DNA of 64,000 nt from Flaccisagitta enflata (lineage: Eukaryota > Chaetognatha > Sagittoidea > Aphragmophora): the NCBI GenBank assembly GCA_965153355.1, contig OZ231126.1:31806001-31870000 (forward strand). The letters are read 5' to 3'. Every line of letters begins with the position of its first letter. Position 1 is the first letter of the stretch. Position numbers and translations under genes: made by a program. Under the pieces are notes generated by a model that ran no database searches, was not told the DNA's origin, and was given only the letters and a program-made list of their open reading frames with translations. Positions 1-63,617 of the stretch are shown in pieces.

Positions 1-603
1 CAAAGGGACGCAATTTGTGTACAGAAGCTGCATTTGTACAAGTTCACTAGGACCGTGTAATACATTAAGAATCGTGTTCGCGCTACAATGAAAGTTTGAG
101 AGAGGTTTTCTGCTAGAGCATGAAAAGTCTTTTCCGGCCACAACGTTTACGCCAAGATATTTGCACTCATCAACTTTTACTATCGGCGTTTCGTTAAGAA
201 GCAATGGAGAATGTTCAACGCTTTTACCAAAAACCATAACATTTGTTTTAGCAGGATTGTATGAAATACACCATTGAAGTCCGTATGCATAACAAATATT
301 CAAAAGTTTCTGAAGGGATGATCTTGTGGGGGCCAGTAATGCTAAGTCATCTGCATACATAATAGCTGCTATAAACATATCAACTATGTGACAACCAACA
401 CCTGATTTTCTTAAAGCACCAATTAAATCATCTACATAAAGAAGAAACAATCGTGGACTTAAAACACCACCTTGACGCACACCAGAGGTAACGGCAAAGC
501 TTCTGCTTAAGACATTATTCCATTTCACCACACTCGATAAATTTCGATACCAATAGATTATCACATTAAGCAAGCATAGAGGTACTCCTCTTTGTAAAAA
601 ATG
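1..603 (-). mobile_element. LINE (non-LTR) reverse transcriptase fragment, runs off the left edge
   Basis: The minus strand is open for 200 codons, from a TGA at 604-606 to the window edge. It carries RT palm motifs: SFAVTSGVRQGGVLSPRLF (template-contact block), YVDDLI, the catalytic MYADDLALLAPT, NPAKTNVMVFGKS and KYLGV. This order is typical of CR1/L2/Jockey-like LINEs. The N-terminal half of RT and any endonuclease are missing, so the copy is 5'-truncated. The lack of internal stops suggests it is fairly young. Confidence 0.88.
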
Positions 604-1117
604 TCATGCAAAAAGGTCATTTTTAACAATTCAAGATTATTTTAGAATAAAAGAAATCCTTAAATCTCCTTAAAATTGAATAGTGAGATTTTAATATTTG
701 GTAATAAAAATGTTTTCTGAGTAAGGGCTTAGGTATTACAAAGAAAAATTAAGATATTATATTTTCATCAATATTCTTTTATTTAGCTTAAGATATCTAA
801 GATACTACTCAAAATATGCAAAGTAAACGCTGAATTATGTATAATTTCACTAATCTATCGGTAAGTTTCATGGACAAAAGATTCAAAGTTTTTTGATGAA
901 GTTTAAGCTTAACAGAAACACAGAATAAATACAGAATAAAATATCACTAAGAATATTTATTTATTGTTTAATCATGAAAAGTATCATGAATGATTTGAAA
1001 CTCAGAAAATGCTAAAAACGAATGAAGTCATGATATTTATTTTTTTTTCATATATACAAAAGAAATAAGAATGATAGAAATATACTTAAAATTATACATC
1101 TTTAATCTTTTTAATAT
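604..1117. other. AT-rich sequence, nothing recognised
   Basis: Strongly AT-rich with short direct echoes of AAGATAT and AATATTT. No coding potential on either strand. Confidence 0.5.
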
Positions 1118-2616
1118 GGGTGCACCACACAGAAATCACTAGATATAAAGTTTTTCACTGTTTTTAGCCATATTTTGTTATTTTTTCAGGGTAAACTCAT
1201 TTTGACACCTCCCCATGCTACTATTACAGTTTATGTTTGACCTTCAATAGGCAATTTTAGGTTTCTATAAGCAAATGCATGATAAATTGTACATTTATAG
1301 ACAAGATAACAATTGACCAGCTCAACTTTTGTTTTCAATTATGGGTAAAATAGAGCAACCAGTGCCACCTCCACTTGTTTTTTAGTGATACAACACCATG
1401 AAAAGCAATCAAGGCAAAAATGAGAAAAATCGCCGCTGTTATTGTATTTTTAGTTCATTAGAACGGTCATGAAAGAGTTTTTTGTACATTTTTTCATCTA
1501 GAAAACAGTCTCACTGTACCCCAGCCAATTGCTCAAAATGACCTCTTGTTTGGGCTGAATCCAGAGGTCAGGGTGTACTGACTTTAGTTATCAGGGTTCT
1601 ATGCTAGAGAATTCAACAAAAGATCACCGTTTTCTAGTTCTTTTGATCGCGTTTAAGGACCCATCAAAAAACGCCTACGGTGCACTATTTAAACAGAAGG
1701 GGGGCTAAATCCTATACTATGAAATCTGGTAAAAACAGTCAAATCATGATGAATCTAAGCAAGATGAACTAATTTTTTGCTAAATTTTTTAAAATGTACT
1801 CTAATATTATTATTTTGAAAGTTTTATGAGCTTTTAATTTCAAACTAATGGTAACAAAAAAAAAACAAAAAATTCCAATTTTTATTTCTTTTCTTTGATT
1901 TTTCTATTATAAATGGTTGTAAGTCTTGTTTTGAGTATTTTTTTCAATGAAAAAAAATATTTTGTGCTTCTCTGAGGCAAACCCAAGGTCTCTGGACATG
2001 ATCTTAACCAATAAAACAAAAAAATGTAAGTCTATCTTTCCCCTTTAAAGGGTGCACCACACAGAAATCACTAGATATTAAGTTTTTCACTGTTTTTAGC
2101 CATATTTTGTTATTTTTTCAGGGTAAACTCATTTTGACACCTCCCCATGCTACTATTACAGTTTATGTTTGACCTTCAATAGGCAATTTTAGGTTTCTAT
2201 AAGCAAATGCATGATAAATTGTACATTTATAGACAAGATTACAATTGACCAGCTCAACTTTTGTTTTCAATTATGGGTAAAATAGAGCAACCAGTGCCAC
2301 CTCCACTTGTTTTTTAGTGATATAACACCATGAAAAGCAATCAAGGCAAAAATGAGAAAAATCGCCGCTGTTATTGTATTTTTAGTTCATTAGAACGGTC
2401 ATGAAAGAGTTTTTTGTACATTTTTTCATCTAGAAAACAGTTTCATGTACCCCAGCCAATTGCTCAAAATGACCTCTTGTTTGGGCTGAATCCAGAGGTC
2501 AGGGTGTACTGACTTTAGTTATCAGGGTTCTATGCTAGAGAACTCAACAAAAGATCACCGTTTTCTAGTTCTTTTGATCGCGTCTAAGGACCCATCAAAA
2601 AACGCCTACGGTGCAC
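1118..2616. mobile_element. TRIM-like element with two 568-bp terminal direct repeats
   Basis: 1118-1685 and 2050-2616 are direct repeats about 98-99% identical, both beginning GGGTGCACCACAC and ending CTACGGTGCAC. They flank a 364-bp interior without a coding frame. The hexamer TAATAT occurs immediately before the first (1112-1117) and after the second copy (2617-2622), a likely target-site duplication. No clear primer-binding site or polypurine tract was found, so a tandemly duplicated MITE remains possible. Confidence 0.6.
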
Positions 2617-2714
2617 TAATATTTTCAAATATTCTCAATTATATCTGGTTCTCAAGCATGTGCAACCCATAGTGCATGTTTGATGTCAAATGACGACTAA
2701 TTCCTTTGATAGAA

Positions 2715-2915
2715 AAACAAGGTTGGATACACGGCTACCCCAGTCGCACGTGGGTGGGCAGGGGCTGTATTTGAGGTCACTTGATCATTTGGACAGAAGC
2801 AGTGAGGCTAAAGACAGCAAAAAAAAACAAAAAAAAGACGTACCGACAGACGGACCGACGCACGGACTAACAGATGGATGGACCAACAAAGCGGAGTGTA
2901 GAGTCGCGTAGCACT
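2715..2915 (-). mobile_element. Hairpin-ended element, family A
   Basis: AACAAGGTTGGATACACGGC at the left, GGGTGGGCAGGGGC inside, an A-rich middle, then diverged GACGGACC units and GTAGAGTCGCGTAGCAC at the right. The hairpin is imperfect in this copy. Minus means the hairpin end is on the right. Confidence 0.75.
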
Positions 2916-3410
2916 CAACAATTGCAGGTGGATGGGGAGAGGCATGCAATTTCTCCCCCCCCCCCCACACACACACACAATCACAACTGTCCATGGGTTA
3001 GTCCGTCAGTCCAACAAGTTTTTTTTCGATTCAGGAGATAGATTCATGTTTTTTTTTTTTTTTTTGCTTTTTCATGATTTTTGTTTTGTGTGGCATGCGA
3101 CTAAAAATGGAGGTGCTGAAAACCAAAATACAGTTATTAATTTTGGCGAGACAAGGGGGACCATATCCATCTGGGCATAATCTAAATCTCATGATCCTCA
3201 TGTTCTGTCGGTATGGTTTATGCAAGCAGGAAATTGATGAAATAGGGAAGGAACAGCCCCTCATAAAGAATTCATTCAAATCATAGAAACGGACGGACAG
3301 AGCAAGTAAAAAGTACGGCTTATCTTTACTAACTCGCTTCTGAAGTAACTGTACAAAATCAAATCTTTCATGGAGCAACAAGCTCAACGCCATATAGACT
3401 GAACTTGAAT

Positions 3411-3952
3411 GAATATACAAATGAATGAATGAATGAATGAATGAATGAATGAATGAATAAATGAATGAATGAATGAATGAATGAAACAAGTGTCAGTTTC
3501 AAACAGTTTGTTCTTTTCATCTCTAAAAAAATGAATGAAGGAACAAAAAAATGAATGAATTAATGAATTTACATATGAATGAATGAATTAATGAATGAAT
3601 GAATAAATGAATGAATGAATAAATGAAAATCGTTCTAAGAGAAACAATGCTTTGCATGAAAACACGCATCTGTTGACAATGATTGAAGAGATAAATTTAT
3701 CAAAAAATCAACGACTGACAATTGGATTAGTAGAAGAATGAGTAATGAATAAATGAATGCATGAATGAATGAATATATGAATGAATGAATGCATGAATGA
3801 ATGAATGAATGAATGAATGAATGAATGAATGAATGAATGAATGAATTAGAAGAAAGGTATGGATGGTTGAATCCCAATACAAAAGAAGAAATGAATGAAT
3901 GAATGAATGAATGAATGAATGAATGAATGAATGAATGAATGAATAAATGAAA
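3411..3952. repeat. (ATGA)n microsatellite clusters
   Basis: Four blocks of ATGA repeats (about 3411-3484, 3523-3628, 3743-3845, 3890-3950) separated by unique sequence. Confidence 0.95.
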
Positions 3953-5284
3953 AATGATTAAAAAAACAGATTGTTGTTGACCAGTGAGTGGCTCATACAA
4001 AATTTCAGCAAGTTAGAGTAAAAAATGTCTGATTTACAGCATTTTCAAAAATGAGAAAAATGACCTATAATTTTCATCCCAAAAAAATCGTGCTCCGGCG
4101 CAAGCTGGCGCAGGTAAAACCTTATATACATTTGCTCGGCATATGATGTACTTTCAATATGTAATAGCGAGAATGTGTGGAAAACTGTGCAAAAAGAGAA
4201 AATTTTGAATTTCTGAAGCAAAATTTTTTTTGGACGGGTGCAACTTTGAAGAGTCATTGCTGGCTCAATTTTTGAGTCACACCGGAGATTTTTTGCATGG
4301 AGCTAGTCTAGATACGCACTTGACAAAATGCCAAAGCGCGTACATGTGACTGAAAATTTTCTGTACTCAATGCTTCAATGAAAAATGCTGTTTTTTGCAC
4401 ATTTTGTAACAAGGGCCTGGTAACCATAGTAACGAGGTAAGTTAAGGGTATTGAAAAGCACTTTTAAGCCCTAACAAATAGTCAAAAAAGAAATTCAGAC
4501 CATGAACCACCACGCTGCGGTGGAAATTCATGAAATTTTCAAATTGCGACTCGGTAGGTTATTTCTTGCTGGTATTAAGGGCCTATTCCATAGTGTATTG
4601 ATGGTAGTGATGATTGAGGGTCGAATTTGTTGCATAGCGGTCATTTAAAACAGCAAATGGGTAAGGCGGAAATTTGTCGTTGAAGCTCCGTGCTTTAGTC
4701 TAAGGTGGAATCTATGTTCGTTATCTGGAACAAAATGACTCATAGTAAGTATTAGCATGAGATATTGAAATGGTTTCCGCAGCCTTTCGAGACCATGATA
4801 TTCGGATTCCTCGTCTAGATTTTCAAATCAATTTAAATGAAAAAAAGATCTAAAAAGATCTTGGTCTGCACTTTTTGCATGCAAAATTTCATGACAATCG
4901 GACTATTTGTTTAAGAACCACATTTCTTTGAAATACACAAGTACTTTCTGACCATGTCTTTTCTTGGTATTTTACTTTTTGCTCTATTTAGAAGTAACTG
5001 TCTTTAACTGCTTAGCATTTTTCAACCAAATGAGCTTCAACCCTGCAATTGGTCTCAAATGGCAGATAATTTGTCATAGATTTTAGATCACCCAAAAAAT
5101 TTGACAATTTTCCAAAATTTTGAAAAATTTTCATTGATTTTTTTCTGAATTCCACTCACTGTGTCATATGTAGGTACACCCTAAGCGAAATCCCAAAAGT
5201 GACCAATGACCCAATTTTTCGCCATAAGCCCATTGGAACTATCCCATATAAGCCAAAAAAGTTATAGAGCACATTCGGTTCAGA
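3953..5284. other. No gene recognised
   Basis: AT-rich spacer with short open frames only. The palindromic CCACGCTGCGGTGG at 4508-4521 is the only local structure I noted. Confidence 0.5.
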
Positions 5285-6480
5285 TAGACGCACGTAACGC
5301 CGTAAAATGCCGTAAAATACCGTAAAAATGGCATTTTTGCCAGTTTTTTTGGTCTAAAACCGTTGCTTTTGTCATATAAAGGTCAAACAATGACGTTCTG
5401 GCACTAAGACACATTCATGCATATATGCAGGCCAACCCGTCATCATTCAGCATATTCATATGCCGTAAACTGCCGTCAAAATTGCATTTTTTACCGTTTT
5501 TAGGGGTTTTGTTGCTGTTGTAGATGGACAACTACTCAAAAATTGCCAGAAAATGTGTATTTAGACCCGGAACACACATACAACATAGTTTCAAAACATT
5601 GAGTTGGGTGTGAGTCATTTCATTGCCGTAAATGTTCGTAAAATGCCGTAAAAAGCCTTTATATTGGCATTTTTGACTGTTTTTTGACTACCAAACCGCT
5701 GCTTCTGTAAGAAAATAGTCAAACAATGACAATTTGGTACTGAGACACTTTCATGCACAAATTCAAGTCAACACATTTTCATTCAGCGTATTTTTATGCC
5801 GTAAACTGCCGTCAAAATGACATTTTTGACCATTTTTGGAGGGTTTTCTTCCTGTTGTAGATGGACAACTACTCAAAAATTACCAGAAAATGTGTATATG
5901 GACCCTGGACACACATACTACAGAGTTTCAAAACATTGAGTTGAGTTTGAGTCTCATTTCATTGCCGTAAATGTTCGTAAAATGCCGTAAAAAGCTTTTA
6001 TATTGGCATTTTTGACTGTTTTTTGATTACCAAACCGCTGCTTCTTTCAGAAAATGGTCAAACAACGATAATCTGGCATTGAGACACCATGCACAAATTC
6101 TAGTCAATCCGTCATCATTCAGCATATTTTTATGCCGTAAACTGCTGTCAAAATGGCATTTTAGACCATTTTTGAGGGGTTTTCTTCCTGTTGTAGATGG
6201 ACAACTACTCAAAAATTGCCAGAAAATGTGTATTTGGACTCGGGACACACATACTATAGAGTTTCAAAACATTGAGTTGGGTTTGAGTCTCATTTCATTG
6301 CCATAAATGTTCGTAAAATGCCGTAAAAAGCTTTTATAATGGCATTTTTGACTGTTTTTTGACTACCAAACTGCTGCTTCTGTCAGAAAATGGTCAAACA
6401 ATGATAATCTGGCACTCAGACACCATCATGCACAAATTCAAGTCAATCCGTCATCATTCAGAATCATTTTTCGCCGTAAA
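5285..6480. repeat. ~335-bp tandem repeat, about 3.5 copies
   Basis: TATGCCGTAAACTGCCGTCA recurs near 5459, 5796 and 6130, with a diverged unit near 6470. Each unit also contains GTAGATGGACAACTACTCAA and (GCCGTAAAAT)2-3. The units are 85-95% alike by eye. The GCCGTAAAATGCCG part is shared with the foldback element at 20804-21421. Confidence 0.85.
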
Positions 6481-6499
6481 GTTCCGCCAATATGGCAAA

Positions 6500-7190
6500 T
6501 AAGATCATTTATTGGCCTTTTATGGCCCCGGTGTGAGTGTTTGATGGTCCAAATGAGTATATTTTTCCTAGTTCTGAGTGGTTTGAGTGAGATTGGCAAA
6601 AAAATTCCAAATAACAATGATCAATTTGAAGAAAAGGCCGATTTTTGCCAATTTAGGCCATTTTTGGCCTGTTTTCGGCCTGTTATGGCCCCGGTATGAA
6701 TGATGAAGGGTCCAAATGAGTATATTTTTCTTAGTTCAGTATAGAATGAATAAGACTGGCAAACAAAGTCTGAATAACTATGATGAGTTTGAAGAAAATG
6801 CTGATTTTGGCCATTTTAGGCCGTTTTTGGCCTGTTTTTGGCCTGTTTTTGGCCTCTAATGGCCCCAGTATGAGTTTATAAAGGTCCTAGTGAGTATACT
6901 ATTCCTAGTTTTAAGTGCAATGAGTGAGATTGGAAAAAAAATTCTGAATAACAACGATCAGTTTGAAGAAATTGCTGATTTTTACTATTTTAGGCCGTTT
7001 TTGGCCTGTTTTTGGCCTGTAATGGCCCCGATGTAAGTTTCTTAAGGTCCTAATAAGTATGTTTTTCCTAGTTTTATGTGGAATGAGTGATATTGGCAAA
7101 AAAAACTGGAATAACAATGATCAGTATGAAGAAAATGCTGATTATGGCCATTTTAGGCCATTTTTTGCTAAAAATGGCACAAAATGGCCC
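6500..7190. repeat. ~167-bp tandem repeat, about four copies
   Basis: Units contain GGCCGTTTTTGGCCTGTTTT, TAATGGCCCCGGTATGAGTT-like text, AGTATATTTTTCCTAGTT and AATAACAATGATCAGTTTGA. Starts lie near 6525, 6685, 6855 and 7020. It abuts the 335-bp array but is a different sequence. Confidence 0.8.
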
Positions 7191-8242
7191 AAAAATTGAC
7201 TCCAATTCTTAAAAAATGTGCAAATTGATTGTTTTTGATGTAAATGAGTCTCTTTGATGGGGTCTGAACCCTGAAATTACAGATTTTCAAATTTTGACCA
7301 ATTTTGCCATTTTTTCATCAAAAATTAGGCCACTTTTAGGCACTTAGAACAAGTCCTACTCACATTTCAACAAAAGCAAATAATTTCACAGGTCAAAATC
7401 CACCTGTATGAAACTTTTCAGCTTAATTTGAAAATTTTTGACCAGTTTATACCCATTTTTCAAATTTCTTGTTGGTAGGGTAGTTGGGCCGGTCTGCAAA
7501 TTGACTGCAAAATTTGGATCCAAGACATCAAACATAATGTAAAGACATAGTCTCGTGCCAAAAATTGACATCCTCAGTCAATTTTGTTAAGAGATAATTT
7601 GATTTGTTTTTTACCAAAAATGACATTTTTCATATGTTGCTGAAAATGGTCAAAAATGGCTGAAGGACCGCCAGGAACCAGACAAATCAACACTGGTCCC
7701 TGATTGTACACTAATAGGGGTATCAAATTCTGCAAAAAAAATTCTGGGACTTTCTGGGGCTATATGAGTTTCAGAACTACTTATTTTACATGTTGAGACA
7801 AAAAAAAACCTAAAATTTGAATTTTTTCAATTTTTGCCCCAAAAATCAAAACCTATATCCAAATTTTTTTCCTCACATCGATAAAAGTGCTCAAGAGCTA
7901 ACCAGCAAAAAAATCCGCATGTCAAAAACACAATTTTTAGAGCCACAGTGACTATTTTTTCATCCTTATCTCTCGACAAAAAACAGTCCATTTTTCCCTT
8001 TAAAAATTCATCGATTTTCGACTTTGAGAGGGTCGTGACGTCACTCTAGCGCCAAAAAATGTCCAAAAATGTTGGTTTGGTCTTAGTTTACGTTTTTCCT
8101 CGCTCTCTAAATCAATGTTGATGCATATTTCTCAAAATCAATTTTTGACCCCCCAAAGTTGGCCCTGTGTTCACTTTTCGTAGAGATACGGCACAGTGCC
8201 ACTCCTGATTTTGATGATGTCTAATTGAAATAATCAATAAAG
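7191..8242. other. No gene recognised
   Basis: AT-rich, with many AAAAATTG/CAATTTTT echoes. Only short chance open frames. Confidence 0.5.
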
Positions 8243-8245
8243 TCA

Positions 8246-8456
8246 TAAATTGCGGACACGCAATTCTATAAGAGGCTTTGTCCATCCGTCCGTCGGTCTG
8301 TAACCCACGAATCGAAAAGTGGAAAAACGAGCATTTGAGATGTTTGTTTTTTTTTTTGGTTGGTGTGTTGGTAAAGAACCATGGGGTGTGGATGGGGGTT
8401 GGATGCCCCTGCCCAGCCGTCCGCATAGATATTAAGACCCCGCGTCCCTTGTTTTT
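8246..8456 (+). mobile_element. Hairpin-ended element, family A (subtype B)
   Basis: Starts with hairpin AATTGCGGACACGCAATT (8248-8265), then CTTTGTCCATCCGTCCGTCG, CACGAATCGAAAAGTGGAAA and GCCCCTGCCCAGCCGTCCGC, ending near CGTCCCTTGTTTTT. Same plan as the copies at 21887 and 63387. Confidence 0.75.
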
Positions 8457-8576
8457 ATTTTAATTTGATTTCATTTGCTTCTTATTTGGAATTCAAATGA
8501 TTTTGAGGACACTTTAAATCCTTGAACATATTGGGCTCTAAAAAAATATATGTTTAAATATATGAAAACATTTCTC

Positions 8577-8912
8577 TAACTGACCAGACCAGTTGTTGTT
8601 GTTGTTAACCCGGGGAATCACCAGGCAGTTATTGAGCGCGGTTTGTAGGCTTCTAATGAAGGCCAATCGACCCACCACTTGGGCGGCGTCACCGGGTCTT
8701 TTTGATGTCAGATTCCACATCATGATGTCCTATGGCCTACCCTCCCTCTAGCTAGCTATTCCTGCTGGAATTTTTCTAGTAAACCCCAACTTATTCCCAG
8801 TTGATAGACAAATCTTCCAACCTTCGCCGAAAAGACTCGCCCACCACGGGAATCGAACTCGTGACCCAGAGGACCACGAGCCTGCATGCTACCACTGAGC
8901 TAATCCCCCCCA
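8577..8912 (-). mobile_element. tRNA-derived SINE
   Basis: On the minus strand a tRNA-like head begins GGGGGGATTAGCTCAGTGGT (box A) and contains CACGAGTTCGATTCCCGTG (box B and T arm). About 250 bases of body follow, and the 3' tail is (AAC)n, seen as GTTGTTGTTGTTAAC at 8582-8596. The acceptor and anticodon stems do not pair, so this is not a tRNA gene. Confidence 0.75.
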
Positions 8913-9049
8913 GTAATACCAGCTGTCGCCGTGAGGAAAAAACTCATAAGCATTGGTCACTTTTCAAACTTTTATCTTCAGTCTTTGCATTTTCTTTTGT
9001 TAGATCAAATCAAGAGCAATTGTATGTATGTATGTATTATACATATTAA

Positions 9050-10170
9050 AAACAGAACTGAGCCAAATGAGCTAGATAAGCTAATATACTCAAAATCGCC
9101 TAACTAGATATCCAGCTATACCCACTGAAATACTTTCTTGTATTTGCATGCTCAATTAAAACATTTATTTATCTTATTTGAAATCAGAAAAAAACTAAGC
9201 TAAATGAGCTAAACGAACTAGGATACTTTAAAACACCCTCACAGATGAGCAGTTTTGCTCACTGACATGCTTTCTAATATCTGCTTGCCTAAACATGTAT
9301 CAAAATATTCATTCATTTATTGCATTTAAAATAAGAAAAAAAAGCTTAAAAACATCAGTCCTCGACTGTAGTCTATTTGAAATGCTCAAAATACCTTCAC
9401 AGATGAGCGGCTATGCTCGTAAATATGTTTTCTTGTATTTGAATTAGATAGCAGACTTTGCCCCAAATTCAATGTGACAACCCCAGCCCGATGTTTTTTG
9501 TATTCCATATGGTCAAATAGAGGGCCTAGGGCCAATGAACGGGTTTTTGAATGGATTTTGCAACTAGCACTTTTCAAATTTTGATGTGCATTAAGTGGAG
9601 GCTATGGTACATCCTGGCCTTCGAGAAGTTGACTAGGTAGATTGCACACTGCACACGCTAAAACCATCATACAAGTAACGTGGGGTTACAGTATCGCCGC
9701 GGAGGGCGATCCGCTCACATTTACATATGCGTTTGCTCATCGACAAAGGGACCGCCAGCTCGATGAACAGCCTCCTAATGAGACCGCAGCTGAAATTTGA
9801 AAAAAAATCTGATAAAATTGACTGAACTAACACAACCCAAAGGCATGAAGCGTTCATTAAGAATCGGAATACAATAGATTACTTTGTAGGAACAAAGCAT
9901 AGATCAAAGAGGCGTACAAATATCAACACCAAAACAATGCTTAATCAAAAATATTATGGAGAATAGTTTTTCTTTATGGGGGGGGGGGGAAGAAGGGGGA
10001 ATTGGTGTGGTGGTACTCAATAGTACACAAATATTCAGTTTTACTCAAGAGGCCTTCCGAGCCCAAGCGCATCAACCTTTAAACTGAACCGAACAAGGAC
10101 TGCCGGCAGAAGCATGTCCAAATTTACTATTTTAATTCATAAATATTACCCATAAATCAGCTTAGAATTT
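9050..10170. other. Degenerate ~140-bp repeats; no gene
   Basis: The motif CACAGATGAGC-GCT..GCTC followed by TTTCTTGTATTTG recurs near 9115, 9240 and 9395. AGTCCTCGACTGTAGTCTA at 9357-9375 matches the same motif at 47617-47635. A run of ten G lies near 9979. Confidence 0.5.
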
Positions 10171-10199
10171 ATCAATTGAAAATCATGGCAAGGGAGAGG

Positions 10200-10552
<353 letters not shown>

Positions 10553-11177
10553 AAGAAGAAAATTATAATGGTGCGAAAAGATCAAAAGGGGGGGGGAGCT
10601 GGGAAAGGGGTGAAAAACGCGTCCGGAAGAATAAGGGACGGGCGAGAAGAGGAAATAGGAGAGAGAGATCGACAACTCAATCAATTGACTAGAAGACCGC
10701 CGGTAGGACGACATGAGCTTCAAACAAGCCGGCCCGTGTGTAGCGTAATTAAATACGTCTGCGTCATAAAATATATAATTCAGATAGTCAAGTCTTAATG
10801 CATGAAGTAAAGCCAACTGCTTCTTACTAAAAGCATGCCTGAAAATTTTGATACATTTTCACCCCGATATAACAGACCCAAAAGTAACGGAAATCCACCT
10901 AAAACGAACAGAAAACCTTTAATTTCTTATGATGGCAAAAACAGATAAAACCTATCAATCCCTTTAAATCCAAAATTGTACCCATTTTTGAATGTTTCAA
11001 ATGGATGGCTTTGTCACACAATATCATGCATGGACCAAGAGTTTCATATGCACACAAAATTTTACCCTTCTAACCTCATTAGAGACTGAGCTTTAGCTAA
11101 AATTTGGCATATCCATTGACAGATTACATCTTGTACTGTACGGTAATATTAACTAATAAACTAAAGATCAATTCAGA

Positions 11178-11183
11178 TTTATT
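11178..11183 (-). promoter_or_regulatory. Candidate polyadenylation signal of the rabaptin gene
   Basis: TTTATT on the plus strand is AATAAA on the minus strand, about 86 bases beyond the stop codon. It is the nearest canonical signal. Confidence 0.5.
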
Positions 11184-11268
11184 CTTGGACAAATTTTCAA
11201 GTTCCATGTTGGAACAGCCCAGACTAAAAGGGCGAGTCACGGAGAAGAGAAGATCTCGAAAACACAGT

Positions 11269-62095
<50,827 letters not shown>

Positions 62096-62610
62096 CTAAA
62101 ATTCGACAATCTACCAATAGAACTATCGCGCCACATGCGATGAAAAGAATTGACATCCATTGTCACTTATCTTTTGAATCACTTGGAATTGACTTTTACG
62201 TTCACTCAATACCTTGGACCATCAGCTTTCAAAAAAAAAAAAACAAAGCTTTAAGTACTTCCTCCAAACAGTGAGAATATAGGGAGCCCTCTTTATACTG
62301 CCCTTATTGCTGAGATCGTACTGTATCTTCAAAAAGACACAAATCAAATGGAAGCGGAAGAAGATTAGTCGTGGTCTAGAGGACCATCAAATTCGACAAA
62401 TCATTCTGTTATGTTATGTAATGTGGTGCTATGCAGCAAAAATACGGACAAAACTAAAGTTCTATGCATTTGGCATACTCCCTAGAATTAGTCAAACGGA
62501 ATTAACAATCAATGGTATGGTATTATTGCATCGGTAAAGTCACAGAATACACAGTGGAAAAACAGATTTCTTTAAAAAAGGTGCACGAAAAGTTTCACAT
62601 AACGTAAATC

Positions 62611-62750
62611 ACGTAAAATTCTTAGACTCTCTCTGAACATAAAAATTTGCATTTCTTAGAACATGGCTCTTTTCTTACAAGTATTAACACTGACGCCATG
62701 TTTTTCAAAATGCAAATTTTTATGTTCAGGGACAGTCTTAGAATTTTACG
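62611..62750. mobile_element. 140-bp palindromic element
   Basis: ACGTAAAATTCTTAGACTCT and GAACATAAAAATTTGCATTT are mirrored by AAATGCAAATTTTTATGTTC and AGTCTTAGAATTTTACG. Confidence 0.75.
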
Positions 62751-63260
62751 CGAGACATGTTCACTGCAGGAAATCAGATTTTTTATAAATATCCATCAAT
62801 TTTGCACTCTTTTATTTTAACTTCTCATATTAGGAATGTATGACGAAAATTTTTTTTTTCTCCAAAACTACAATTATTGGTATCAATCGATGAATATCAA
62901 CGGCTTTCGATTGATACCCCATAATAAATATTTTAACTATTTTGCTAGCATATTTCACGCTATATTGCCTTTGGTGCTGTTCTCGCGAGTCTGTCACTTG
63001 TTTGAATGTATCTTTTAAACCAATTAAAATCCGTTTGGCGATGAAAATTTGACTTGGAACATGCTGGGTATGAACATGTCACATCACCCACCTAATTCGT
63101 CACCACAAAGACTCACTTAAGCCGTATATCACCACAATAGTCAAGGCTAATGACCCTGTAATCATCCTCAAAACTGTGAAATGATGGGGATTCTTAAAAC
63201 TATGTGACAACGTGGTAATGTCGAGGGATGTGGGAAGGGGCAAGCAGTGGGTTGTTGTCT
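62751..63260. other. Nothing recognised
   Basis: AT-rich sequence upstream of the first rabaptin exon seen. No N-terminal rabaptin exon could be found here. Confidence 0.4.
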
Positions 63261-63264
63261 TATT

Positions 63265-63326
63265 GGCGTCTGTCTGTCTGTCTGTCTGTTTATCTCTCTG
63301 TCTCTCTGTCTGTCTCTGTCTCTCTG

Positions 63327-63382
<56 letters not shown>
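63265..63382. repeat. (TCTG)n/(TC)n microsatellite
   Basis: TCTG units change to a pure TC tract (about 63329-63382). Confidence 0.95.
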
Positions 63383-63386
<4 letters not shown>

Positions 63387-63617
63387 CAATGGAACAAGTG
63401 ACGCAGGGTCACAATATTGTTGCGGATGGGTGGGCAGGGGTGTACAACCCCTATTCACACCCTTGCCTATCCCAAATCTACTCACACACACAGCAGCCGC
63501 TAAAATGCGTGTTTCCACATTTTTCAACTCGATTACTATGGACCAACAGACTGACGGACCTACTGACGGACCTACAGATGGGCAAAACCTCTTATAGTTG
63601 CGTGTCCGCAACTAAAA
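63383..63617 (-). mobile_element. Hairpin-ended element, family A (subtype B)
   Basis: GGAACAAGTGACGCAGGGTC at the left, GGGTGGGCAGGGGTG, GACGGACCTACTGACGGACC, and the hairpin AGTTGCGTGTCCGCAACT (63596-63613), then AAAAAC. It is directly preceded by the TC tract. 63620-64000 shows nothing I recognise. Confidence 0.8.

Noticed and set aside
8839-8912. tRNA gene
   Set aside because: Boxes A and B are good but acceptor and anticodon stems do not pair, and a SINE body and (AAC)n tail follow.
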